DNA of 32,204 nucleotides from Betaproteobacteria bacterium. GTDB taxonomy: Bacteria > Pseudomonadota > Gammaproteobacteria > Burkholderiales > SG8-39. The stretch lies in assembly GCA_025356085.1 (NCBI GenBank), contig JANXUV010000219.1:1-32204 (forward strand). The letters are read 5' to 3'. Position numbers and translations under genes: made by a program. The notes beneath the pieces are model-generated. The model was not told the origin of the DNA. It worked only from the letters and a program-made list of their open reading frames with translations, and did not search any database. Shown here piece after piece: positions 23,684 to 32,204 of the stretch. Numbering within the stretch: the first letter of the stretch is position 1; every line of letters starts with the position of its first letter.

Positions 23684-24310
23684 ATGCGGTTTGATACCAT
23701 GTTCCTAAGGGCCGGGGATCCAGGCTCGGGAGGAGAAAATCTGGCATCGCGCAGTGAACTGTCGGCGTTCCTCGCGGGCGTTGAGCGACGCGCCTTCAAG
23801 CAGGCGATGTTCGCCGTCCGCGACGATGAGGCGGCGCTCGACATCGTGCAGGACGCGATGCTGCGCCTGTCGCAGAGCTACGGCGACCGCGACGCCGGGG
23901 AACTGGCGCCCTTGTTCCAGCGCATCCTGCAGAACGCGATCCGCGACTGGTTCCGGCGCCAGAAGGTGCGCTCGCTGTGGACCACCCTGCTCTCCAGCCT
24001 TGCGCCAGGGCGCGGCGAGGACGATGATCAGGATCCGCTGGAAACTTTGCAGGAGGCCGGCGACTCCAACCGGGAGGAGTCGCCGCCGGACCGTCTAGAA
24101 CGGGCACAAGTTCTTGAAATCATTGAACAAGAGGTTTCAAAGCTACCCCCGCGTCAACGCGAGGCTTTCCTCATGCGTTACTGGGAGGAGCTGGATGTCG
24201 CGGAGACCGCAAGCGCCATGGGATGCTCGGAAGGCAGCGTAAAAACACACTGCTCCCGGGCGACGCATGCTTTGGCGGCAGCGCTACGCGCACGAGGCAT
24301 CACACTATGA
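23684..24310 (+). CDS. ECF-type RNA polymerase sigma factor
   Basis: FKQAMFAVRDDEAALDIVQDAMLRLSQSYGDRD...LFQRILQNAIRDWFRRQKVRS...LPPRQREAFLMRYWEELDVAETASAMGCSEGSVKTHCSRATHALAAAL (sigma regions 2 and 4). Confidence 0.92.
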   Translation: MRFDTMFLRAGDPGSGGENLASRSELSAFLAGVERRAFKQAMFAVRDDEAALDIVQDAMLRLSQSYGDRDAGELAPLFQRILQNAIRDWFRRQKVRSLWTTLLSSLAPGRGEDDDQDPLETLQEAGDSNREESPPDRLERAQVLEIIEQEVSKLPPRQREAFLMRYWEELDVAETASAMGCSEGSVKTHCSRATHALAAALRARGITL

Positions 24311-24726
24311 ACGACATCAAATTCGCCAACAAAATCCGCCAGGCCCTGAACGAAGGCGCGCAGGTGGACAGCCGTATCTCGGAGCGGCTGCGCGCGGCGC
24401 GCGAGCAGGCGCTGGCGGCACGCCGCATCTCTACTTCCACTAAGCGCGAGCCGGCGCTCGCCTGGGCGCGCAGCACGACCGTCGGCGTGATCGGCGGCTT
24501 CGGCGGCTTCGGTGGCTTTTCGCTGCGGGTGGTGCTGCCGACGCTGCTGCTGATCGCCGGCCTGATCTCCATTTACAGCTGGCAGCAGGAGCAGCGCGCC
24601 GCCGACGCCGAGGAGCTCGATGCGCAACTGCTGACCGACGACCTGCCCATCGACGCCTATCTCGACCGGGGCTTCGAAGCATGGCTGAAGAAAGTCGCGG
24701 CGGGAAATCCGTCGGACAGCAATTGA
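24307..24726 (+). CDS. DUF3619-family single-TM protein (candidate sigma regulator)
   Basis: MNDIKFANKIRQALNEGAQVDSRISERLRAAREQALAARR...GGFGGFSLRVVLPTLLLIAGLISIYSWQQEQRAADAEELDAQLLTDDLPIDAYLDRGFEAWL; ATGA overlap with the sigma gene. Confidence 0.85.
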   Translation: MNDIKFANKIRQALNEGAQVDSRISERLRAAREQALAARRISTSTKREPALAWARSTTVGVIGGFGGFGGFSLRVVLPTLLLIAGLISIYSWQQEQRAADAEELDAQLLTDDLPIDAYLDRGFEAWLKKVAAGNPSDSN

Positions 24727-25220
24727 TGCGCGCGCTCCTGGCCGCGTTGCTGGTGTTGGCATTCACGGCGCCGGCCTCTATCGCCGCGCCCAAGGACCGG
24801 GGCCCGCAGTGGGCCTCGCTCAACGCCGACCAGCAGCAGGCGCTCGTGCCGCTCGCCGGCGAGTGGGACAAGCTCAGCCTGCCGCACAAGACGAAGTGGC
24901 TCGGCATCGCCAAGCGCTATCCGGCCATGCAGCCCGAGGAGCAGAAGCGCGTGCAGGACCGCATGCAGAAGTGGACCAAGCTCACGCCCGAACAGCGCTG
25001 GCAGGCGCGCGAGCAGTACCGCAACATCGGCAAGATCGCGCCCGACCGGCGGCGAGAGGAACTGCGCCGCTACTGGGCCGAATACCAGGCGCTGCCACCG
25101 CACGAGAAGCGCATGTTCGACGTGCCGCCGAGCTACATGCCGCCGGCCGAGCGCCGGCAGCGCCCGGTGCCCGCCAAACCGCGGCCGCACCAGACGTTCG
25201 TCCTGCCCGCGCATCTGTGA
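24681..25220 (+). CDS. DUF3106-family exported protein
   Basis: Signal peptide MRALLAALLVLAFTAPASIA then PQWASLNADQQQALVPLAGEWDKLSLPHKTKWLGIAKRYPAMQPEEQKRVQDRMQKWTKLTPEQRWQAREQYR; start may be 24726. Confidence 0.88.
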   Translation: MAEESRGGKSVGQQLMRALLAALLVLAFTAPASIAAPKDRGPQWASLNADQQQALVPLAGEWDKLSLPHKTKWLGIAKRYPAMQPEEQKRVQDRMQKWTKLTPEQRWQAREQYRNIGKIAPDRRREELRRYWAEYQALPPHEKRMFDVPPSYMPPAERRQRPVPAKPRPHQTFVLPAHL

Positions 25221-25639
25221 CCGGCGCGGACGCGGCGCCGTCGATCCGGCGGCGCCTCGCCAGCATGCTGTACGAATCTCTGCTGCTGTTCGGAGTCGCC
25301 TTCCTCGCCACCTGGGTTTTCCAGTTCGCCGCCGGCACGCTGCAGATCGAAGGCTGGCGGCGCCACCTGCTGCAGCTATTCGTGCTCGCGGTGTTCGCCG
25401 CCTATTTCCTCTGGTGCTGGCTGCGCGGCGGCCAGACCCTGGCGATGAAGACCTGGCGCATCCGGCTGGTGGCGAAGAACGGCCACGGCCGCCTCCCGCC
25501 GCGAGCGGCGCTGCTGCGCTTCCTCTATGCGCTGCTGCTGGTGCCGACGGCGATCGGCATTTTCTGGGCGATGGTGGATCGCGACCGCCAGTTCCTGCAT
25601 GACCGGCTGGCGGGCAGCCTGCAGATTCCGGTGTCCTGA
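25217..25639 (+). CDS. RDD-family membrane protein
   Basis: GTG start in GTGA overlap; IRRRLASMLYESLLLFGVAFLATWVFQFAAG...GQTLAMKTWRIRLVAKNGHGRLPPRAALLRFLYALLL...WAMVDRDRQFLHDRLAGSLQI. Confidence 0.92.
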   Translation: MTGADAAPSIRRRLASMLYESLLLFGVAFLATWVFQFAAGTLQIEGWRRHLLQLFVLAVFAAYFLWCWLRGGQTLAMKTWRIRLVAKNGHGRLPPRAALLRFLYALLLVPTAIGIFWAMVDRDRQFLHDRLAGSLQIPVS

Positions 25640-25640
25640 C

Positions 25641-26750
25641 CTACGCGCGCATTCGCACCCAGACCGGGCGCAGGCGATCGATCCAGACCATCATCAGGAT
25701 CGCTGTGGCAAGGAACAGCAGGCTCGGCACCGCGGCGGCGGCGATCGGCGGCCACTCCTTCAGCAGCCCGACGTGCGAGAACAGGCTGTTGAGCATGTGG
25801 AACAAGATCCCGAGCATGATGCCGAGGAACACCTTGATGCCGACCATGCCGGAGCGCGCGTGCATGTACGCGAACGGCAGCGCGAGCGCCATCATCACCA
25901 GCGTGGCGAGCGGGTAGAACAGCTTCTTCCATAGCGCGATCTCGTAGCGCTCGGTCTTCTGGCGGTTGTCCGACAGATGCTGCAGGTATTTGTAGAGCTT
26001 CCATGCCGACATGCGCTCGGGCACCACGATCAGCACATTGATCAGGTCCGGGCTCATCGCCGAGCGCCATTCGGCTTCCGCATGATGCTTGATGGTCGGG
26101 CCCGACGGCCCGAACAGCGTCTGCGCCACGCCGAGCAGACGCCACTTGCCCTCGCCGGCGTATTCGCCGCGCTCGGCCTCGGTCACCTGCCGCAGCCTGT
26201 AGGCGGAATCGAATTCGTAAATGCGCACCCCCTTCAGCGCATTGGCTTCGCGCGCCTCGCGCACGTTGATGAACGAGCGCTCGTCCTTGAACCACAGGCC
26301 GGAACCCAGGCTGCCGCCGATCAGCGACCCCATCGCGCGCATGCGCACCTGCTGCGCCGCTTCTTCGCTGAACGGCGCGATCCATTCGCCGATGGCGAAG
26401 GTCGCCACCACGAACGCCAGGCCGATCTTCGCGAGCATCGCGCCGGCGCGCGCGGGCGACAGGCCGCCCGCGCGCATCACGGTGTATTCCGAATTGCTCG
26501 ACAGGTGCGCGAGCACGTACAGGGTGCCGATCAGCACGGCGATCGGCAACAGCTCGTAGGCATGCCCGGGAACCCACAGCGCCACCACGCTGAAGATCTG
26601 GCGCAGCTGGTAGTTGCCGTTCCCCAGATCGCGCAGCTCCGCGATCAGGTCGAAGAACGCGAACAGCGCGAGGAAGCCGAGCAGCACGAAGCCGACTGCG
26701 CCGTAGATCTGGCGCGCAAGGTAGCGCTCGAGGGTGGGGATGCGGATCAT
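25641..26750 (-). CDS. lptG: LPS export ABC transporter permease LptG
   Basis: MIRIPTLERYLARQIYGAVGFVLLGFLALFAFFDLIAELRDLGNGNYQLRQIFSVVALWVPGHAYELLPIAVLIGTLYVLAHLSSNSEYTVMRAGGLS. Confidence 0.95.
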   Translation of the reverse strand: MIRIPTLERYLARQIYGAVGFVLLGFLALFAFFDLIAELRDLGNGNYQLRQIFSVVALWVPGHAYELLPIAVLIGTLYVLAHLSSNSEYTVMRAGGLSPARAGAMLAKIGLAFVVATFAIGEWIAPFSEEAAQQVRMRAMGSLIGGSLGSGLWFKDERSFINVREAREANALKGVRIYEFDSAYRLRQVTEAERGEYAGEGKWRLLGVAQTLFGPSGPTIKHHAEAEWRSAMSPDLINVLIVVPERMSAWKLYKYLQHLSDNRQKTERYEIALWKKLFYPLATLVMMALALPFAYMHARSGMVGIKVFLGIMLGILFHMLNSLFSHVGLLKEWPPIAAAAVPSLLFLATAILMMVWIDRLRPVWVRMRA

Positions 26751-27832
26751 GCGGATCTTCGCAGCCAGTACCGCCAGTTGGGCGCCAGGCGCTGCGCGAA
26801 CAGCGCCAGCAGCGCCACCAGCATCACCGCGTGCACCAGCCACCAGCCGGTGCCGAAGGCGAGCTTGCCCAGCGCGACCCGCGCCTGGCTGATCGACAGC
26901 AGGTTGGAATAGACCATGTAGGTGAGCAGCGCGAACAGCAGGTTCATCGAGCGACCGGCGCGCGGATTGACGAAACTCAGAGGGATCGCCAGCAGCGCCA
27001 GGATCAGCGCCGACACCGGCATGCCGATGCGCCACAGCAGCTCGCCCATGTTGGTGCGAGTCGGGTTCTCGATCAGGCCGAGCGTCGACAGGCTTTTTTG
27101 CGTCGCCTCCGGTTCGTCGCCCTCCTTGGCCTGGATGCGGGTCGCGTAGCGCTCGTACTCCATGATGCGGAAATCGGCCTCGCCGGGCGCGCCCTCGTAG
27201 CGCCTGCCATTCAGCAGCAGCAGGAAGCGGTCGCCGTTCGGCGCATTTTCGGTGTAGCCGCGCTCGCTCATCATCACGCCGGTGCGGCGGTGCTGGGTCG
27301 AACTCACGAACACGTTCTGCACCGAGGTCTTGTCGCCGGCGATGGACTCGACAAAGAACACGCGCCCCTTGCCGCGCGACTCGCCGAAAGTGCCGGGTTC
27401 CACGCGCGAAAGGTCATCGCGCGAATCGAGCTTGCTGCGGTACTGCTCGGCCATCTGCACCGACCAGGGCGAGATCACGAAAGACAGCAGCCCGATCACG
27501 AACACCAGCGGCGCGGCGAAGATCAGCACCGGTCGCAGCCAGGAAGCGAGCGACTGGCCGGAGCTGAACCAGATCACCATCTCGGAATCGCGCCAGGCGC
27601 GGTTCAGCGCCAGCAGCACGGTGATGAACAACGTCAGCGACAGCAGCACCGGCAGCACGTTGAGCGCGGAGAAGCCGAGAAACGCGACCACCGCATCCGA
27701 TGGAATCTTGCCGCCCGCCGCCTGGCCGAGCAGCCGGATCAGTCGCGTGGTGAGCGCGATCAGGAACAGCGAAAGGAAAACGGCGACGGCGAGATTGGCG
27801 AATTCCCGCAGCAGCGTGCGGAGGAAGATCAT
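26747..27832 (-). CDS. lptF: LPS export ABC transporter permease LptF
   Basis: MIFLRTLLREFANLAVAVFLSLFLIALTTRLIRLLGQAAGGKIPSDAVVAFLGFSALNVLPVLLSLTLFITVLLALNRAWRDSEMVIWFSSGQSL. Confidence 0.95.
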   Translation of the reverse strand: MIFLRTLLREFANLAVAVFLSLFLIALTTRLIRLLGQAAGGKIPSDAVVAFLGFSALNVLPVLLSLTLFITVLLALNRAWRDSEMVIWFSSGQSLASWLRPVLIFAAPLVFVIGLLSFVISPWSVQMAEQYRSKLDSRDDLSRVEPGTFGESRGKGRVFFVESIAGDKTSVQNVFVSSTQHRRTGVMMSERGYTENAPNGDRFLLLLNGRRYEGAPGEADFRIMEYERYATRIQAKEGDEPEATQKSLSTLGLIENPTRTNMGELLWRIGMPVSALILALLAIPLSFVNPRAGRSMNLLFALLTYMVYSNLLSISQARVALGKLAFGTGWWLVHAVMLVALLALFAQRLAPNWRYWLRRSA

Positions 27833-27867
27833 GCGATACTTGGAGCGAAATTCATGGGAGAAATCCA

Positions 27868-29361
27868 GTGCAATTTAGCATAAGGACGCTGTCGCCCGAG
27901 AAAGCAAGGACCGGTTGCCTGGTGCTTGGCGTGCTGGGCGGCGAAACAATGACCCGTGCGGCGCAGGCCGCCGACAAAATCGCCGGCGGCACGCTGCGCC
28001 GGGCGCTCGCCGGCGGCGATCTCGCGGACAAAACCGGCGCCACTCTGCTGCTGCGCGCGGTGGCGGGCCTGCCGGCCGAGCGCGTGCTGCTGCTGCGCCT
28101 GGGCGAGCGCGGAAAATTCGATGTCGCCGCCTTCCGCGAAGCCATGCGCGGGCTCGCCGCAGCACTCAAGGGCCTCGGCGCAAAAGACGCGACGCTACCG
28201 GTGACGGATCTCGCCGTCGGCTCGCGCGGCCTGCCCTGGGCGGTGCGCCACGCGGTGCTGATGCTGCGCGAGGCGTTCTACGTGTTCGACCAGCTGAAAA
28301 CACTGAAGAAACCCGCCCCGCCTGCGCTCGCTTCGGTGACGCTGGCGATCGCCGGCGCCCCGGTCACGCTGCAGGCGCAGGCTTCGCTCCGCGAGGCGAC
28401 CGCCACCGCTGATGGCGCCGACCTCGCGCGCACGCTCGGCAACCTGCCGCCCAACCTTTGCACTCCCTCCTATCTCGCCGAAGAAGCGAAGAAGATTGCG
28501 AAGCAGTTCAAGCTCGGCATCGAGGTGCTCGAGCGCAAGGATATGGAACGGCTCGGCATGGGCGCGCTGCTGGCGGTCACCGCCGGCTCGCGGCAGCCGC
28601 CGAAGCTGATCGTGCTGCGCTACGCCGGCGCGGCCAAGTCAAAAAAACCGCTGGTGCTGGTCGGCAAGGGCATCACCTTCGACACCGGCGGCATTTCGCT
28701 CAAACCCGGCGCGGAAATGGACGAAATGAAGTTCGACATGTCCGGGGCGGGCAGCGTGCTGGGCACGATCCGCGCGCTGGCCGGCATGCGCGCGCCGGTC
28801 AATGTCATCGGCGTGGTGCCGACCTGCGAAAACATGCCCGACGGCGCGGCCACGCGGCCGGGCGACATCGTCACCACCATGTCGGGGCAGACGGTCGAAA
28901 TCCTCAACACCGATGCCGAGGGCAGGCTGATCCTCTGCGACGCGCTCACGTACTCGGAGAAATTCGACCCCGAGGCGGTCATCGACATCGCCACGCTGAC
29001 CGGGGCCTGCGTGATCGCGCTGGGCCACGTCGCCAGCGGCCTGTTCGCCAACGACCAGAAACTCGCCGACGAAATCCTCGCCGCGGGCGACGACGCCTGG
29101 GACCGCGCCTGGCAGATGCCCTTGTGGGAGGACTACCAGGAGCAGCTGCGCTCGAATTTCGCCGACATGGCGAACATCGGCGGGCGGCCCGGCGGCAGCA
29201 TCACGGCGGCCTGCTATCTCGCGCGCTTCACGCGCAAGCTGAAGTGGGCGCACCTCGACGTCGCCGGCACCGCCTGGCGCAGCGGGCGCGACAAGGGCTC
29301 GACCGGGCGGCCGGTGCCGCTTCTGGTGCGGCTCGCGCTGCGCAGGGCGGCCCGCAAGTAA
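27868..29361 (+). CDS. pepA: Leucyl aminopeptidase (M17)
   Basis: GKGITFDTGGISLKPGAEMDEMKFDMSGAGSVLGTIRALAGM...NTDAEGRLILCDALTYSEKFDPEAVIDIATLTGACVIALGH; GTG start. Confidence 0.97.
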   Translation: MQFSIRTLSPEKARTGCLVLGVLGGETMTRAAQAADKIAGGTLRRALAGGDLADKTGATLLLRAVAGLPAERVLLLRLGERGKFDVAAFREAMRGLAAALKGLGAKDATLPVTDLAVGSRGLPWAVRHAVLMLREAFYVFDQLKTLKKPAPPALASVTLAIAGAPVTLQAQASLREATATADGADLARTLGNLPPNLCTPSYLAEEAKKIAKQFKLGIEVLERKDMERLGMGALLAVTAGSRQPPKLIVLRYAGAAKSKKPLVLVGKGITFDTGGISLKPGAEMDEMKFDMSGAGSVLGTIRALAGMRAPVNVIGVVPTCENMPDGAATRPGDIVTTMSGQTVEILNTDAEGRLILCDALTYSEKFDPEAVIDIATLTGACVIALGHVASGLFANDQKLADEILAAGDDAWDRAWQMPLWEDYQEQLRSNFADMANIGGRPGGSITAACYLARFTRKLKWAHLDVAGTAWRSGRDKGSTGRPVPLLVRLALRRAARK

Positions 29362-29365
29362 ATCA

Positions 29366-29797
29366 GTGACGTCGATCGACTTCTATTTCAACGCCGGCGA
29401 CCGCCTCGATGTCGCCTGCCGGCTCGCCGGCAAGGCGCTGCAGCAGAAAAAGCGCGTGCTGATCTATGCCCCGCAGGCCGAGATGGCGCAGAAGCTGGAT
29501 CGTCTGCTGTGGATGTCACAGGCCGTGTCGTTCCTCCCGCACTGCGCGGCGCACGACCCGCTAGCCGCCGAGACGCCGGTGCTGATCGCAACTGACGACG
29601 CGGTTCCGGCGCACGCTTGCGAGGTGCTGCTGAACCTGTCGGCGGAATGCCCGCCGTTCTTCGAGCGGCACGAGCGGCTGCTGGAAATCGTCGCGCAGGA
29701 CGACGCTGGGCGCCACGCCGGGCGCGCGCGCTTCAAGTTCTACCGCGACCGCGGCTACGAAATCCGCAACCACGACCTCGCCAAGGCCGGCACGTGA
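29366..29797 (+). CDS. holC: DNA polymerase III subunit chi
   Basis: GTG start; SIDFYFNAGDRLDVACRLAGKALQQKKRVLIYAPQAEMAQKLDRLLWMSQAVSFLPHCAAHDPLAAETPVLIA. Confidence 0.94.
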   Translation: MTSIDFYFNAGDRLDVACRLAGKALQQKKRVLIYAPQAEMAQKLDRLLWMSQAVSFLPHCAAHDPLAAETPVLIATDDAVPAHACEVLLNLSAECPPFFERHERLLEIVAQDDAGRHAGRARFKFYRDRGYEIRNHDLAKAGT

Positions 29798-30135
29798 GCG
29801 AGAAAAGCGGCGACGAGCGCGAGCAGAATCCGCTGGTCGCGCGCGTGGACGCGCTGATGAAGCGCCAGCAGGAGGATTCGCTGCGCGCAGTCGAGGAAGT
29901 CCCGCTGCTCACCGAGATTGTCGAGCACGATCCGGCCGCCGCGGCGGCGAACGCCGCGCGCGACGAAGCGCTGGCGGCCGACATCGAGCGGGTGCTGGTG
30001 GTGCGCCTGGTCCCGGAGCTCAATAAGCAGATCGCCGCCCTGCGTTCGGAGTTGGAAAAAGAGCTGCGCCGCTCGGTGCGCGAGGCGGTCGAGCATGCCC
30101 TGGCCGCGCGCAAAGCAGGCGCGGACAAGACTTAG
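29794..30135 (+). CDS. Conserved hypothetical protein between holC and valS (helical, charged)
   Basis: GTG start overlapping the hol[47 protein letters not shown]...[41 protein letters not shown]. Confidence 0.75.
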   Translation: MSEKSGDEREQNPLVARVDALMKRQQEDSLRAVEEVPLLTEIVEHDPAAAAANAARDEALAADIERVLVVRLVPELNKQIAALRSELEKELRRSVREAVEHALAARKAGADKT

Positions 30136-30136
30136 C

Positions 30137-32130
30137 ATGGCTTTGGACAAAAGCTTCGATCCGAAAACGGTCGAGAGCCGCTGGTACGCGCACTGGGAAT
30201 CCAAGGGCTGGTTCGCGGCACAGGCCAAGGCGGGCGCGCCGGCCTACTGCATCCAGTTGCCGCCGCCGAACGTCACCGGCACGCTGCACATGGGACACGC
30301 GTTCCAGCAGACGCTGATGGATGCGCTGGTCCGCTACCGTCGCATGAAGGGCGACAACACCAACTGGGTCGCCGGCACCGACCACGCCGGCATCGCCACC
30401 CAGATCGTCGTCGAGCGCCAGCTGCAGGAACAAGGCAAGACGCGCCACGACCTGGGCAGGGAAGCGTTCGTGAAGCGGGTCTGGGACTGGAAGGAAGAGT
30501 CAGGCTCGACGATTACGCGCCAGATGCGCAGGCTGGGCGCTTCCTGCGACTGGACGCATGAATATTTCACCATGGACCCGAAGATGTCGAAGGCCGTCGT
30601 CGAGGTCTTTGTGCGCCTCCATGAAGACGGCCTGATCTACCGCGGCAAGCGCCTCGTCAACTGGGATCCTCAGCTCGGCACTGCGGTGTCCGACCTCGAA
30701 GTGGAAAGCGAAGAGGAGAACGGGAAGATCTGGGAGATTCGCTACCCACTTGCCGATGGTAGTGGGTCAATTGTTGTAGCAACGACTCGACCAGAGACGA
30801 TGCTCGGAGATGTTGCTGTTGCAGTTAATCCCGCAGACGAACGATACAAAAACTTTCGGGGAAAACTCCTCACACTCCCAATATCGAACAGGCCCATCCC
30901 GGTTATAGAAGATGAGACTGTTGACAAGGATTTCGGAACTGGCGCCGTAAAGATCACGCCGGCTCATGATTTTAACGATCATGCGACGGCACGGCGCCAT
31001 ATATTGCCCCTGCTTCGCATTCTCGAACTAGACGGGACTATTTCGTCTGCGCCCGAATTGTTGATGCCGGAAGGTAGTGAGTTTTGGAAATCGAGAACAG
31101 AAAAGTACAGCCAGGGAATATCTTCTTCAAGCAAAGGTCCGTTCGACGAGACCGGACGCTTCATGACAGGCATCGGCGGCAGGTATCCCGACCTGATGCC
31201 AGATGCCTATAAGGGCCTTGATCGTTTCGAAGCTCGGAAGCGCGTACTTTCGGAATTGCGCTCAATTGATCTGCTAGTCTCAGAAAAGCCGTACAAGCTG
31301 CGCGTGCCGCGCTCGGGCCGCACCAGCGTCGTCGTCGAGCCGATGCTCACCGACCAGTGGTTCGTGAAGATGGAGGGAATGGCGAAGCAGGGCCTCGCCG
31401 CGGTCGCCGACGGTCGCGTGAAGTTCTTCCCCGAGCACTGGACCTCGACCTACAACCACTGGCTGGAGAATATCCAGGACTGGTGCATCTCGCGGCAACT
31501 GTGGTGGGGCCACCAGATTCCGGCCTGGTACGACGAGGAAGGAAAGATCTACGTCGCGCGCACGGAAGCGGAAGCAATCAAGAAAGCGGGCGGCAAAAAG
31601 CTGAAGCGCGACGAGGACGTCCTCGACACCTGGTTCTCCTCGCAGCTGGTGCCGTTCTCCTCGCTGGGCTGGCCGGAGAAGACCAAGGACCTGGAAACTT
31701 ACCTGCCCTCCTCGGTTCTGGTCACCGGCTTCGACATCATTTTCTTCTGGGTCGCCCGCATGATCATGGCGAGCCTGCATTTCACCGGCAAGGTGCCGTT
31801 CCGCCACGTCTACATCAACGCCCTGGTGCGCGACGCCGAGGGCCAGAAGATGTCGAAGTCGAAGGGCAACACGCTCGACCCGCTCGACCTCATCGACGGC
31901 ATCGATTTCGATTCGCTGGTGAAGAAATCCACCAGCGGACTGATGCTGGCGGACCACAAGAAGAAGGCCGAGAAGTACGTCAAGAGCCACTATCCGGCCG
32001 GCATTCCGGCGTTCGGCGCCGACGCGCTGCGCTTCACCTTCGCCTCGCTGGCGAACTTCTCGCGCACCCTGAACTTCGACCTCGGCCGCTGCGAGGGCTA
32101 CCGCAACTTCTGCAACAAGCTGTGGAACGA
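30137..32130 (+). CDS. valS: Valyl-tRNA synthetase, 3' truncated (homology lost at ~32130)
   Basis: [26 protein letters not shown]...[49 protein letters not shown]...TDQWFVKM...[20 protein letters not shown]...[19 protein letters not shown]...[12 protein letters not shown]. Open in frame to the window edge (no stop), which is probably why the ORF track omits it. Confidence 0.95.
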
Positions 32131-32204
32131 TGCCCCTGAGCGAGACGGCCATTTTCCGCGAGGAGGTGAAGGTGCTCGCGGCCAACAAGAAGGTCACCTC
32201 GATC

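Noticed and set aside
24493-24520. Short tandem repeat GGCTTCGGC in the DUF3619 gene
   Set aside because: Only about three units, encoding GGFGGFGGF before the TM segment; likely a simple Gly-rich hinge rather than a functional repeat array.
31280-32197. 305-aa minus-strand ORF antisense to valS
   Set aside because: Opposite valS, which has unmistakable catalytic motifs ([13 protein letters not shown]); shadow ORF.

Overview
The window is GC-rich, gene-dense chromosomal sequence that looks betaproteobacterial, judging by the ilvI-ilvN-ilvC-psd-pssA-leuA block, the sigma factor/DUF3619/DUF3106/RDD operon, lptFG-pepA-holC-valS, and Bug/DUF2069 proteins. Most of it is housekeeping. The accessory part is the first ~6 kb. 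It carries a divergent senA/senB pair (selenoneine-type organoselenium biosynthesis), a remnant of a copper-efflux (cus) locus interrupted by an IS3-family element with an apparent IS-associated deletion, and a SAM methyltransferase next to mnmH/selU (tRNA 2-selenouridine synthase). Two independent selenophosphate-consuming functions therefore sit within 6 kb, with no selD/senC visible in the window. Other points worth checking: a valS allele with a low-GC block and an apparent insertion in its editing-domain region, short AT-rich islands inside mnmH and ilvI, a cusF with an in-frame amber codon, a Leu-rich possibly leaderless mini-ORF upstream of leuA, and a break in valS homology at the right edge. 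No rRNA, tRNA or CRISPR array was recognised. All family assignments come from reading the translated sequence; no database search was run.
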